DNA from: Paraoerskovia sediminicola | Lineage (GTDB): Bacteria; Actinomycetota; Actinomycetes; Actinomycetales; Cellulomonadaceae | DNA length: 64,000 nucleotides | Reading direction: 5' to 3' | Assembly (NCBI RefSeq): GCF_030296575.1 | Contig: NZ_AP027729.1 | Span: forward strand, 558,001-622,000 | Shown here: positions 22,945 through 32,063 of the stretch, in pieces | How positions within the stretch are numbered: the stretch's first letter is position 1 | Layout of the letters: every line of letters begins with the position of its first letter | The notes under the pieces: generated by a model | The model's input: the letters and a program-made list of their open reading frames with translations, nothing else | The model's database searches: none | What the model was told of the DNA's origin: nothing | Made by a program: the position numbers and the translations under genes

Positions 22945-23610
22945 TCAGGCGTCCGTGAGCACCTGACCGACCAGGTCGACGGCCAGCGCCCGGACGTCCC
23001 GGCCCTCCGCGAGCGCCGTGACGGCCGCGCCGTCCACCACGGCGACCAGGACCTGGACGCCCGGCCCCACCCCGAGGACGTCCGCGAGCTCTGCGATCGC
23101 GACGTCGAGCGCCTCCCGGCCCGCCGCGTAGGCGGCCTCGAGCGCGGGGTTGCGCCCCGCTCCGGCGAGCTGCTCGTAGAAGCCGCGGACCGCCGTCCGG
23201 TCCCCGTCGGGCACGATCGCGTCGACGAGGATCTCCGCGCTGCGCCGCCTCCCGGCGACGGACGGGCCGACCTCTCCCGAGGCCACGGCGCGGCGCGCGA
23301 CGGCCACCTGCGCCCCGGCGCTCTGCGCCCACCCGGCCGAGAGCACCCGCCCGGCCTCGGCGACGATCTCATCGAGGCCGGCGAAGTAGTAGGTGGTCGC
23401 GGCGAGGGGCACGTCGGCCTCCGCGGCGACGCTGCGATGGCTGAGGGCGCCGGGGCCGTCGCGCAGGATCAGGTCGGCAGCGGCCCGCACGATCGCCGTC
23501 CGGCGTCGTACGCCCCGGGCCTGGCGGCGCGGCGGGGCGGCGTCGTCGCGCGCCTGTCCGTCCGCCTGCTCGTGCGCCTGCCCGTCCGAACGGTTCTCGA
23601 CGTCGCCCAT
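22945..23610 (-). CDS. TetR-family repressor, partner of the SMR exporter
   Basis: 221-residue TetR-type regulator. The N-terminal helix-turn-helix is at about residues 31-75, with VRRRTAIVRAAADLILRDG, then ALSHRSVAAEADVPLAATTYYF, the classical TetR recognition helix. The C-terminal ligand domain is Ala-rich with no recognised signature. ATG 23610 overlaps the stop of the SMR gene (ATGA), so the exporter and its regulator are one unit. A palindrome upstream of the pair (23979-23994) is the likely operator. The inducer is unknown. Confidence 0.85.
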   Translation of the reverse strand: MGDVENRSDGQAHEQADGQARDDAAPPRRQARGVRRRTAIVRAAADLILRDGPGALSHRSVAAEADVPLAATTYYFAGLDEIVAEAGRVLSAGWAQSAGAQVAVARRAVASGEVGPSVAGRRRSAEILVDAIVPDGDRTAVRGFYEQLAGAGRNPALEAAYAAGREALDVAIAELADVLGVGPGVQVLVAVVDGAAVTALAEGRDVRALAVDLVGQVLTDA

Positions 23611-23933
23611 CAGTGGCCCCCGCCCGCCAGGTTGAGCCCGACGACCCCCGCCACGATCAGGACGAGCGAGACGACCTTGAGCACGGAGAGGGACTCCCCC
23701 ATGAAGACGATCGCCAGCACCGCGGTGAGGGACGCCCCGATGCCGACCCACACCGCGTACGCCGGCCCGACGGGCAGCGTGCGGAGGGCGTAGGCGAGGC
23801 CGAGCATGGATGCGGCGAGCATGACGCCGAAGCTCACGCTGGGCCAGAGCCGCGTGAAGCCCTCGGACGCCTTGAGGCTCAGCGCCCACCCTGCCTCGAG
23901 CACCCCCGAGAGGATCAGTACCGCCCATGCCAT
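23610..23933 (-). CDS. Small multidrug resistance (SMR) exporter, SugE/Gdx-like
   Basis: Four-span exporter of 107 residues. The essential membrane Glu is residue 13 (ILSGVLEAGWALSLK), the position seen in the Gdx guanidinium exporters; EmrE has it at 14. Other family features are LPVGPAYAVWVGIGA in span 3 and the GES motif followed by a final hydrophobic span. By family knowledge it exports guanidinium or quaternary ammonium compounds in exchange for protons; which one cannot be decided. ATG 23933 is chosen for fit to the family N-terminus MAW. It is translated with the TetR gene. Confidence 0.85.
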   Translation of the reverse strand: MAWAVLILSGVLEAGWALSLKASEGFTRLWPSVSFGVMLAASMLGLAYALRTLPVGPAYAVWVGIGASLTAVLAIVFMGESLSVLKVVSLVLIVAGVVGLNLAGGGH

Positions 23934-23978
23934 GACATGCTCACCTCGCTCCGTCCCGACCACCGGGTCGCCGAATAA

Positions 23979-23994
23979 TGGTACGAGCGTACCA
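23979..23994. promoter_or_regulatory. Palindromic operator of the SMR/TetR pair
   Basis: TGGTACGAGCGTACCA is an inverted repeat with 7-bp arms and a 2-bp centre, 45 nt upstream of the SMR start. An AT-rich CATTAT (minus strand, 23975-23980) overlapping it could be the -10 box. Its position and symmetry fit a TetR operator; it also lies ~40 nt upstream of menB on the other strand. Confidence 0.75.
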
Positions 23995-24022
23995 GTCTTG
24001 CTCGCGGGCGAGACTCCCGGTC

Positions 24023-24028
24023 TAGCCT
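24023..24028 (+). promoter_or_regulatory. -10 box of menB (leaderless)
   Basis: TAGCCT ends 7 nt before the GTG start of menB, with no ribosome-binding site visible between. Confidence 0.55.
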
Positions 24029-24035
24029 TGCCAGC

Positions 24036-25001
24036 GTGACCGAACTCCCCCGCACCGTGTCCGAGACCTTCGACCCCACCCGCTGGCGCGAGGTCGCCGG
24101 GTTCGACGACCTGACGGACATCACGTACCACCGCGGGGTCGACCGCTCCGGCGACGCGGCGCGCGACCTCCCGGTCGTGCGCATCGCGTTCGACCGCCCC
24201 GAGGTCCGCAACGCGTTCCGCCCCCACACCGTCGACGAGCTCTACCGCGCGCTCGACCACGCCCGGATGACCTCGGACGTCGGCACCGTCCTGATCGCCG
24301 GCAACGGCCCGTCGCCGAAGGACGGGGGCTGGGCGTTCTGCTCGGGTGGGGACCAGCGGATCCGCGGGCGGTCGGGCTACCAGTACACGACCGCCCCCGA
24401 CGGCGGCGGCGCCGCACAGACGGCCGACCACGTCGACCCGGCCCGCGCCGGCCGGCTCCACATCCTCGAGGTGCAGCGCCTGATCCGGACCATGCCCAAG
24501 GTCGTCGTCGCCGTGGTCGACGGGTGGGCCGCCGGGGGCGGGCACTCCCTGCACGTCGTCGCGGACCTGACGATCGGGTGCCGGCAGCACGCACGGTTCA
24601 AGCAGACCGACGCCGACGTCGGCTCGTTCGACGGCGGCTACGGCTCCGCGTACCTGGCCCGGCAGATCGGCCAGAAGCGTGCCCGCGAGATCTTCTTCCT
24701 CGCCCGCGAGTACTCGGCCGACGACGCCGAGCGCTGGGGTGCGATCAACGAGGTGGCCGAGCACGACGACCTCGAGGCCCTCGCGGTCGAGTACGCGCGG
24801 ATCATCGCGACCAAGTCGCCCCAGGCGGTCCGCATGCTCAAGTTCGCGTTCAACCTGCCCGACGACGGCCTCATGGGTCAGCAGGTCTTCGCCGGGGAGG
24901 CGACACGGCTGGCCTACATGACCGACGAGGCGGTGGAGGGCCGGGACGCGTTCCTCGAGCGGCGGGACCCCGACTGGTCCGGGTTCCCGTACGCGTTCTG
25001 A
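24036..25001 (+). CDS. menB: 1,4-Dihydroxy-2-naphthoyl-CoA synthase
   Basis: Crotonase-family enzyme that closes the naphthoate ring in menaquinone synthesis, 321 residues. The oxyanion-hole and active-site blocks are AFCSGGDQRIRG (about residues 107-118), VVDGWAAGGGHSLHVVADLT (about 161-180; key GWAAGGG), and DVGSFDGGYGSAYLARQIG; NEVAEHDDLE and the Tyr/Arg-rich C-terminus complete the family pattern. GTG 24036 follows a -10 box by 7 nt. It is followed by menE after 28 nt. Confidence 0.95.
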   Translation: MTELPRTVSETFDPTRWREVAGFDDLTDITYHRGVDRSGDAARDLPVVRIAFDRPEVRNAFRPHTVDELYRALDHARMTSDVGTVLIAGNGPSPKDGGWAFCSGGDQRIRGRSGYQYTTAPDGGGAAQTADHVDPARAGRLHILEVQRLIRTMPKVVVAVVDGWAAGGGHSLHVVADLTIGCRQHARFKQTDADVGSFDGGYGSAYLARQIGQKRAREIFFLAREYSADDAERWGAINEVAEHDDLEALAVEYARIIATKSPQAVRMLKFAFNLPDDGLMGQQVFAGEATRLAYMTDEAVEGRDAFLERRDPDWSGFPYAF

Positions 25002-25017
25002 GCGGACGCTCCCGGCC

Positions 25018-25023
25018 TACGCT
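25018..25023 (+). promoter_or_regulatory. -10 box of menE (leaderless)
   Basis: TACGCT ends 6 nt before the ATG at 25030. It lies just after menB, so menE and menA may have their own promoter in addition to any read-through. Confidence 0.45.
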
Positions 25024-25029
25024 GTGCTG

Positions 25030-26258
25030 ATGCACGCCGTTCCCGCGCCCGAGGACGCCCACGCCCTCCGGGCCGCGATCGCGACGGCGTTGGACGGCGG
25101 CCCTCCCGTCGCGACCGACCTGCCCCTGCCGGGCCCGGTCGGCGCTGCCGTCGTCCCGGAGGGGACGGCGCTGCTCGTCACCACCTCGGGGTCCACGGGC
25201 ACGCCGCGGACGGTGGCGCTGCGCGCGGACGCGCTCGTCGCGTCCGCGACCGCGACCCACGCGCGCCTCGGCGGTCCCGGCCAGTGGCTGCTCGCCCTCC
25301 CCACGACCCACGTCGCCGGGCTCCAGGTGATCGTGCGTTCGCACGTCGCGGGGGTGGACCCGGTGGTGCCGACCCCGGACGGCCCGCGCGGCACCGGACT
25401 GCTCGTCGACCTCGTCCGCCGCGCCGGGCCCGGCCGGCGGTACGCCTCGCTGGTGCCCACCCAGCTCCACCGCGTCCTCACCGGCGCCACGGCGGGGCAC
25501 GTCGACGGGCTGGAGGCGCTCGACGCCCTGCGGACTCTCGACGCGATCCTCGTGGGTGGGGCCGCGACGCCACCGGCGACGCTCGCGCAGGCCCGCGACC
25601 ACGGGCTCCGGGTCGTCACCACCTACGGCATGTCGGAGACCTGCGGCGGGTGCGTGTACGACGGCGTCCCGCTGCCGGGCGTCGACGTGCGGCAGGTCGG
25701 CGGTGTCCTGGAGATCGCCGGGCCGGTCCTCGCGGCCGGGTACGTCGGTCCGCCCGGGACCCCGCAGGGCGGGTTCACGACCGACCCGGCCACCGGGCGC
25801 CGCTGGTTCCGGACCAACGACCTCGGGACGGTCACGCGGACCCGGGCGACGCCGTCCGACCCCTCGGGGTCGACGCCGTCGAGGTCCTGGGCCGCGCCGA
25901 CGACATGATCGTCACGGGCGGCGTGAACGTCGCCCCCGCCGCCGTCGAGGCGGTGCTCGGCGAGCTCCGCGGGATCGGTGAGGTCTGCGTGGTGGGCGTT
26001 CCCGACGAGGAGTGGGGCACCGCGGTGGTCGCCGCCATCACCCTCGCCGACCCGGCGGGCCGTAGCACCCTGTCGCTCGAGGACCTGCTCGGCCTGGTCC
26101 GCACCCGCGTCGCGACTACCCTGGGTTCGCCGTCGGCACCCCGGCGGCTGGTGGTCGTGGACGGGCTGCCGCACCGCGGTCCCGGCAAGATCGACCGCAC
26201 CGCGGTCGCCGCGCTGGCGGCCGGGACGACGAGCGACGAGGACGAGATCAGCAGATGA
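25030..26258 (+). CDS. menE: o-Succinylbenzoate-CoA ligase (one frame disruption)
   Basis: Acyl-adenylate-forming enzyme that activates o-succinylbenzoate, 409 residues when corrected (short, as in Actinobacteria). Motifs are the P-loop TTSGSTGTPRTV (about residues 55-66), TTYGMSETCGGCVYDG, FRTNDLG, then, in the second frame, GRADDMIVTGGVNV and the catalytic-Lys region HRGPGKIDRTA. The frame changes at about 25838-25846; one added G gives TVTRDPGDAVRPLGVDAVEVLG. ATG 25030 is preferred over the GTG 6 nt earlier. The 3' end overlaps the menA ATG. Confidence 0.92.
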
Positions 26259-27124
26259 CGACGGCCGCCGAATGGCTCCAGGGCGCCCGCCCCCGCACCC
26301 TCCCCGCAGCGGCCGCCCCCGTGCTGGTCGGGACGGGCGCCGCCGCGCAGATCGACGGGTTCGCGCTCGTGCCGGCGATCCTCGCGCTCGGCGTCGCCCT
26401 GGCCCTGCAGGTGGGCGTCAACTACGCCAACGACTACTCCGACGGGGTCCGCGGCACCGACCTCGACCGGGTCGGCCCGCTGCGGCTGACCGCCACCGGC
26501 ACGGCGCCGCCGTCCCACGTCAAGGCCGCCGCGATCGGAGCGTTCGGCCTCGGCGCGCTCCTCGGGCTCGTCCTCGTCGTGATCACCGGGCACTGGTGGC
26601 TGCTCGCCGTCGGCGCGGCCTCGATCGCCGCGGGTTGGTACTACACCGGCGGGCGGTCTCCCTACGGCTATCGCGGTCTCGGCGAGGTCTTCGTCTTCGT
26701 GTTCTTCGGCCTCGTCGCGACCGCCGGGACCACCTACGTCCAGGCCGGGACCGTGCCGTGGACCGCATGGCTGGGCGCCGTCGGGATCGGACTCATCGCC
26801 TGCGCGATCCTCATGGCCAACAACATCCGCGACATCCCGACGGACGTCGTCGCGGGCAAGCGGACGCTCGCCGTCCGGCTCGGCGACTCCAAGGCCCGCC
26901 GCGCCTACCTCGCCGGGATCCTGCTGCCGATCCCGCTCGCCGCGGTGTGCGCCGCGGTCGCGCCGTGGTCGCTGCTGACCCTCCTGCTGCTGGCGCCCGC
27001 CGCCATGCTGTCGGTGACGGTCGTCGCAGGAGCGCGCGGCCGCGCCCTCGTGCCGGTGCTCGCGGGCACCGGGGTCTACGAGCTCGCCTACGGCGTGCTC
27101 CTGGGCGTGGGCCTCGCGCTCTGA
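26255..27124 (+). CDS. menA: 1,4-Dihydroxy-2-naphthoate polyprenyltransferase
   Basis: Membrane prenyltransferase that attaches the isoprenoid chain to the naphthoate ring, 289 residues with about eight or nine spans. The Mg-diphosphate motif is NYANDYSDGVRGTDLDR (about residues 51-67; key N-D-x-x-D-G-x-x-G-T-D), with a second acidic motif in MANNIRDIPTDVVAGKRTLAVRLGD (key N-x-x-R-D-x-x-x-D). Together with menB/E/D/C/F/G it completes most of the pathway. The ATG overlaps the menE stop. Confidence 0.96.
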   Translation: MTTAAEWLQGARPRTLPAAAAPVLVGTGAAAQIDGFALVPAILALGVALALQVGVNYANDYSDGVRGTDLDRVGPLRLTATGTAPPSHVKAAAIGAFGLGALLGLVLVVITGHWWLLAVGAASIAAGWYYTGGRSPYGYRGLGEVFVFVFFGLVATAGTTYVQAGTVPWTAWLGAVGIGLIACAILMANNIRDIPTDVVAGKRTLAVRLGDSKARRAYLAGILLPIPLAAVCAAVAPWSLLTLLLLAPAAMLSVTVVAGARGRALVPVLAGTGVYELAYGVLLGVGLAL

Positions 27125-27148
27125 GCCCTCGGCCGGGACCGGCCGGGC

Positions 27149-27583
27149 TCAGCGCCTCGCGGCAGGGCCCGACGGGCCGTGGTCCTCGCGGTCCGTCGCC
27201 GCGTCCCGCGCGTCCTGATACCGCGCGTCCCGATTCCGCGCGACCGCGTCGTCCGGTTCCGCGTCCGGCCTGCCGTCCGACGTGTCTCCCGACGCGCCGT
27301 CCGACGTGTGGCCCGATGCGCCGTCCACCGCGGCGTCCTCGGCTGCGGCGTCCACGTCGGACGCCGCCCCTCGAGCCGTGCGCGCGCTGCGCGCCTCCTG
27401 CTTCTGGGCCAGGTAGCGCGACGCGGCGTCGCGCGGACGGGCGAGCGCGAGGTAGCTCACCATCAGCGCGATCGCGGCCGCGACCACGACGAGCAGCCAT
27501 CCCCGCAGCCCGGCGAGGTACAGGCCACCGAGCGCGACGGCGAACAGGAGGAGGCGGAGGACGGAGTACAGGACGAGGGGCAC
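27149..27583 (-). CDS. DUF4229-type small membrane protein
   Basis: 144 residues. Two hydrophobic spans lie in the first 48 residues (VLYSVLRLLLFAVALGGLY, then GWLLVVVAAAIALMVSYLA), followed by the basic LARPRDAASRYLAQKQEARSA segment (key R-x-x-A-x-R) typical of DUF4229 proteins. The last 75 residues are hydrophilic, with Asp/Ser/Gly near-repeats. Such genes often sit next to menA and the ccs/res genes in Actinobacteria, as here. Convergent with menA, divergent from the PLDc_N gene. Function unknown. Confidence 0.75.
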   Translation of the reverse strand: MPLVLYSVLRLLLFAVALGGLYLAGLRGWLLVVVAAAIALMVSYLALARPRDAASRYLAQKQEARSARTARGAASDVDAAAEDAAVDGASGHTSDGASGDTSDGRPDAEPDDAVARNRDARYQDARDAATDREDHGPSGPAARR

Positions 27584-27602
27584 GGCACCCAGGGTAGGCG
27601 CC

Positions 27603-27608
27603 TATCCT
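27603..27608 (+). promoter_or_regulatory. -10 box of PLDc_N gene
   Basis: TATCCT ends 6 nt before the ATG at 27615. A GGAGGG also lies in that gap, so either a leaderless transcript or a very short leader is possible. Confidence 0.5.
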
Positions 27609-27614
27609 GGAGGG

Positions 27615-28165
27615 ATGATGCGCGTCCTGATCGTCCTCGTCGCGGTCGGCCTGGCCGTCTACGCACTCACCGACTGCGCCAACAGCGACGAGCGTGAGCG
27701 GGGCGGCATGCCCAAGGGCCTGTGGATCCTGCTCATCATCGTCCTGCCCTACTTCGGCCCGCTCGCGTGGATCGTCGCGAAGCGCTCCCGGACGGCGCGC
27801 GTCGCGGGAACGGGCCCCGCGGGCTCCCCGGACGCGGCTCCCGGTCGAACGGTCGAGGGACGCGTCCGCGCGCCTCCGGGCCTGTGGCCCCGGACGACGA
27901 CCCGGACTTCCTGTGGCGGCTCGCCCAGGAGCAACGCCGCCGTCAGGGTCCCGCCGACGGTGGTGCCGCCGGCGGTGCTGCTGCGGGACCTGGCGACGCG
28001 GACCCGAGCGGCGCGGACGAGAGCCAGGCTGCGGGCGACCTGGGCGACGATCGCCCGACCAGCGAGCCGAAGGACACCGGCGACGAAGCGCCCCGCGAGA
28101 AGGACGACAGCTCGGGAACCGACGACTCCGGCGACGACGACCCGCGCGACGACACCCGCGGGTAG
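27615..28165 (+). CDS. PLDc_N-domain membrane protein (one frame disruption)
   Basis: About 183 residues when corrected. The N-terminus has two spans (VLIVLVAVGLAVYALTDC and GLWILLIIVLPYFGPLAWIV) with the phospholipase-D-nuclease-N-terminal hallmark PYFGPLAWI; no PLD catalytic HKD motif follows. The second half, in another frame, contains APDDDPDFLWRLAQEQ, a usual C-terminal motif of these actinobacterial proteins, then a Gly/Ala/Asp-rich tail. One added G near 27878-27880 joins them. Its recurring place next to DUF4229 and the cytochrome c assembly genes suggests a membrane role; none is proven. Confidence 0.75.
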
Positions 28166-28323
28166 GTCCCGCGAGGACCGGCCACGCCGAACGTCTGACG
28201 CCCTCGGGCACGGCCCGCGCGACAGTCTCGCCGCCAGTCGGAAGGTGCCGGTCTGAGCGCCAGTCGGTCTGGGCGTCACCCGGTCCAAGCCTTCGACGGC
28301 CTGAGCGTCAGCCGGTCCAGCCG

Positions 28324-29344
28324 TCAGTCGGTCGGCACGCCCGAGTACGAGTGCAGGCCGTTGAAGATCAGGTTCACGCCCGTGAAGTTGAAGATGACGC
28401 ACGCGTAGCCGACGAGGACGAAGTACGCCGCGCGGCGACCGGACCAGCCGCGGGTCGTGCGTGCGTGCAGGTACGCGGCGAACACGATCCAGACGACGAA
28501 GCTCCAGACCTCCTTGGGGTCCCAACCCCAGTAGCGGCCCCACGCGTGCTCCGCCCAGATCGCGCCACCGATGACGGTGAACGTCCAGAGCACGAACGCG
28601 ACGGCGTTGAGCCGGAAGCTCAGCGCCTCGAGCTGCACCGGTCCTGGGGTGACGTCGAGCCACCCGAAGGCCTTGCGGTTCAGCAGCACCGAGCCGGAGT
28701 CCCTGGAGTCGCGCAAGAGCTGGAGCAGCGACGTGACCGCCGCAACCGTGAAGATGCCCGTCGCGATGATCGCGACGCCCACGTGGATCACGAGCCAGTA
28801 GGACTGGAGCGCCGGCTGGACGCCGTCGGCCGGGACGAACAGGTTCACCTGGGCGACGGCGAGGAACAGGACGGCGAGGCCCGTGACGAACGCACCGAGG
28901 TAGCGCACGTCGCGACGCGAGTTGACGCCGAGGAACACTGCGAGCGCCACGAACGCCCCGACGACGGCGAACTCGTACATGTTGGCCCACGGCGCCCGAC
29001 CGGCGGCGAACCCACGGGCGACGATCGCGAACAGCAGCAGCCCGGTGGCGAGCCACGACGTGGAGATGCCGATGCCTGCGGCCTTGGAGCGGCGCCTGCC
29101 GGGGGCGCCCGTCTCGTCGGCGTCGGCCGTGGTGGGGCCCGAGGTCGCGTCGACCGGCGCGTCGACGCCACCGGCCGGCTCCGCGCCCGCGGCAGCGACC
29201 GACACCTTCTCGTCGGCCGTGCGCCGGGAGGTCTCCCCGGCGTCCGGAGAGCTGCGCGAGGTCCACGGCGAACGCGACGAACGCGATCGCGAGAACGGTG
29301 GCGGCTGCCCAGACGAGGTCTGTGCTCAGCTCGGCGACGGTCAT
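28324..29344 (-). CDS. ccsB: Cytochrome c biogenesis protein CcsB/ResC (frame disruption near N-terminus)
   Basis: Heme-handling membrane protein of System II cytochrome c maturation, working with ResB. The main frame has the tryptophan-rich WAEHAWGRYWGWDPKEVWSF (key WGxxWxWD), about eight spans, and conserved His residues in LVIHVGVA and LHARTTRGW. The first ~40 residues (MTVAELSTDLVWAAATVLAI) are in a different frame; the break lies at about 29231-29248. Unlike the other breaks here, it needs either two added bases or one removed. The ATG overlaps the resB stop. ~339 residues expected. Confidence 0.9.
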
Positions 29345-31154
29345 CCTTCGGCCTTCTCTCGTTCGGTCGTGCTGTCAGGTCGGTTCTCGGTGCCGGGGTT
29401 CTCGCTCCGGCGGCTCGCGTCCCGGCGGGGACCGGTCGAGCCGGCGCCGCTCGGGTCGCCCGATGCCGCCACCCCGGGGATCGCCGCGACGAGCGCGTCG
29501 ACCTCGCCCTGGAGCCCGGCGTCGTCGTGCCGCGCCAGCCCTGCCACGGAGATCACGGTACGCCCGGACCCGTCGGTCGTGGGCGTCACGCGGAGCCAGA
29601 CGCGACGACGGGGCATGAAGAGCGACAGCACCAGGCCACCGAGCGCGGCGAGCGCGAACGTCAGGATCCACGCGAGCGCCGGGTCGTACCGCAGGTCGAG
29701 GCCCACGAACCGCGGCAGCTCCTCGAAGGTCAGGGTGCCCATCCCGTCGGGCAGGTCGACCGTCTCGCCGGGCGCGACGACCAGCGTCACGCGCTCGCCG
29801 TCCTCGTCGACGGCCGCGGTCATGTCGTCGGTGTCGAGGCGGTACACGTTCTGCGGGGCGCCCTCGTCGAGGCCGAGGTCGCCCGACCAGACGTCGAGCA
29901 CCAGGCGCGGGTTGAACGGCTGCGGGAACAGCGACAGCGCGCCGTCGTCGGTGATCTCGGCCGTCGGCAGCAGGTACCCGACGAGCCCGATCTGGTCGAG
30001 TCCGGGCGACACGTCGGGCACCTTGATGACACCGCGCGACGTGTACACGTCGTCCTCGGGGATGAACGGGACCGCGCCCGCGAAGGCGACCTCGCCGTCC
30101 GCGTCCGTGACCGTGACCTGCGGCGCGTACCCGTTGCCCTGGAGGTAGACCTTCGCTCCCCCGGCGGTCAGCGGGTGGTTGACCTTGATCGTCTCGGCGG
30201 ACGACGTCCCGTCCGGGTCCGTCACCGTCACGTTCGCGGTGAAGTCGCGCGCCTGCGCCCCGGCCGTGAACTGCGACTCGAACGAGTCGAGCGTCATCGT
30301 GAACGGGACCAGGGTGCTCGGGCGGAACAGCGCGCCGTTCTCGAACGAGTCGTAGTCGACGACCGAGTTCGCGAAGCCGCGGCCCTCGGTGATGATCGCC
30401 TGCCCGCGGTAGTGGAGCAGCTGCCCCGTCGCGACCGACACGAGCAGTCCGAGCAGCGCGAGGTGGAACACCAGGTTCCCCGTCTCGCGCAGGTACCCGC
30501 GCTCGGCGGCGACCGTGCGCTCGCCGTCCGCGCCCGGGTCCTCGGTGACGACGCGGAAGGTCGGCAGCCACCGCCACCTCCCCGCAGGTGCCGGACGGCG
30601 GCCCCCACCACCTCGTCGGTGGTCGCGTCGGTCGTCGCCCCGGCCCGCGCCGGGAACCGCTCGAACCGGCGCGGCGTGCGCGGCGGGCGCGCCCGGAGCG
30701 CACGCAGGTGCGCGGCGGTGCGCGGCAGGATGCAGCCCACGAGGGAGACGAACAGCAGGAGGTAGATCGCGGAGAACCAGACCGACGAGTAGACGTCGAA
30801 CATCTGGACGGCGTCGAGCCACGGGCCGGTGGTGGCGTGGTCGTCGAGGTACCGCTGGACCGCCGCAGGGTCCTGGGAGCGCTGCGGCAGGACCGACCCG
30901 GGCACCGCGGCGACGGCGAGCAGCATCAGCAGCATGAGCGCGACGCGCATGCTGGTGAGCTGGCGCCAGACCCAGCGCAGGGACCCGCGCCAGCCGAGCG
31001 ACGGCAGGGTCGGTGACTTCTGCGCCGTGCCGTTCGTGGCCGCCGAGGCCGTCGAGGCCGTCGTGTTCGAGTCCGTCGTGCTCGCGCCTGTGGCGCCCGT
31101 CGTGAACGCGTCGTCGATGCCCTCGGGCCGGTAGGGCCGCTCCGTCCGTGCCAT
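29341..31154 (-). CDS. resB: Cytochrome c biogenesis protein ResB (one frame disruption)
   Basis: System II heme delivery/ligation partner of CcsB, 604 residues corrected. The N-terminal 60 residues are Ala/Thr/Ser-rich. Then come LRWVWRQLTSMRVALMLLML (first span; key W-x-x-L-T-S-M-R), a second span near DVYSSVWFSAIYLLLF, a third near GNLVFHLALLGLLVSVATG, a large extracytoplasmic domain, and a last span ILTFALAALGGLVLSLF. The break after RHLRG is repaired by one G at 30580-30583, giving RHLRGRWRWLPTFRVV. The ATG overlaps the ccdA stop. Confidence 0.92.
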
Positions 31155-32062
31155 CAGATCACCGGCTCGAAGCCGCCGACCCAGCCGGCGATCTGCGCGC
31201 TCCACGCCTGCCAGACCCCGGAGACGAGGAGCACACCGAGGACGACGAGGAGCGCGCCGCCGGTACGCATGATCACGACCCGGTGGCGGCGCATGAAGGC
31301 GACCATCCGGGTGGACGACTCGAGGCCCAGGGCGATCGCGAGGAACGGCAGGCCGAGACCGATGCTGTAGGCGAGACCGAGCACGGCGCCGCGCGCCGGC
31401 GAGCCGCCGTCGAGCGAGAGCGCCATCACGGCCGCGAGGGTCGGCCCGATGCACGGCGCCCAGCCGAGCCCGAACACGAAGCCCAGGACGGGCGCGCCCC
31501 ACAGCCCGGCCCTCGGGGCGACGTGGAGCCTGCGCTCACGCTGCATGAAGCCGAACGCCCCCATGAAGACGAGGCCCATCGCGATGACGACGACGCCCAG
31601 CACCCGCAGGATCACGTCCTGGTGGGCGAGGAGCTGGGAGCCGATCGCGCCGGCGACGACCGTCAGGGTCACGAACACGACGGCGAACCCCGCGACGAAC
31701 AGGGCGACGCCGAGGAGCACGCGCCGGCGCGCCGAGCGGGTGTCCGGGAGGATCCCCGTCGCTGCGGGAGGACCTCCGACGGGAGCAGCCGAGGGCGCGA
31801 CGGAGGCAGCAGCCGAGGCGGTGGCGGAGGCGGCCGCGGTGCCGACCGACGGGACGGGACCACCCGACCCGGGCGCCGCCGTCCGACCCTGCCCGGCCGG
31901 GCCCGCGGTCGCTCCCGCCATGCCGCTGAGCAGGCCCAGGTAGCCGGGGACGAGCGGCAGCACGCACGGCGAGGCGAACGAGACGAGCCCTGCGAGCAGG
32001 GCCACCGGGAGAGCGAGCAGGAGGTTGCCCGAGTACGCGGTGGCCGCGAGGTCGCCGCCCAT
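31154..32062 (-). CDS. ccdA: Cytochrome c biogenesis protein CcdA
   Basis: Membrane thiol-reductant transporter of the DsbD-beta family, passing electrons to ResA outside the membrane; 302 residues. The conserved motif is VSFASPCVLPLVPGYLGLLSG (Cys about residue 33), with the partner Cys in GLGWAPCIGPTLAAVMALS. Six spans are visible. An Ala/Pro/Gly-rich insert of ~55 residues after the first span (about 50-105) is longer than in Bacillus CcdA. It overlaps resB by 1 nt and follows resA directly. Confidence 0.94.
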   Translation of the reverse strand: MGGDLAATAYSGNLLLALPVALLAGLVSFASPCVLPLVPGYLGLLSGMAGATAGPAGQGRTAAPGSGGPVPSVGTAAASATASAAASVAPSAAPVGGPPAATGILPDTRSARRRVLLGVALFVAGFAVVFVTLTVVAGAIGSQLLAHQDVILRVLGVVVIAMGLVFMGAFGFMQRERRLHVAPRAGLWGAPVLGFVFGLGWAPCIGPTLAAVMALSLDGGSPARGAVLGLAYSIGLGLPFLAIALGLESSTRMVAFMRRHRVVIMRTGGALLVVLGVLLVSGVWQAWSAQIAGWVGGFEPVI

Positions 32063-32063
32063 G

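Noticed and set aside
24000..24035. Guanidine riboswitch near the SMR exporter
   Set aside because: The exporter has a short leader with a TetR-type palindrome and no room for a riboswitch fold.
28166..28323. Possible small gene between PLDc_N and ccsB
   Set aside because: No start with codon bias or ribosome-binding site. It contains CAGTCGGTC-like repeats (AGCGCCAGTCGGTCTG types) that look non-coding.
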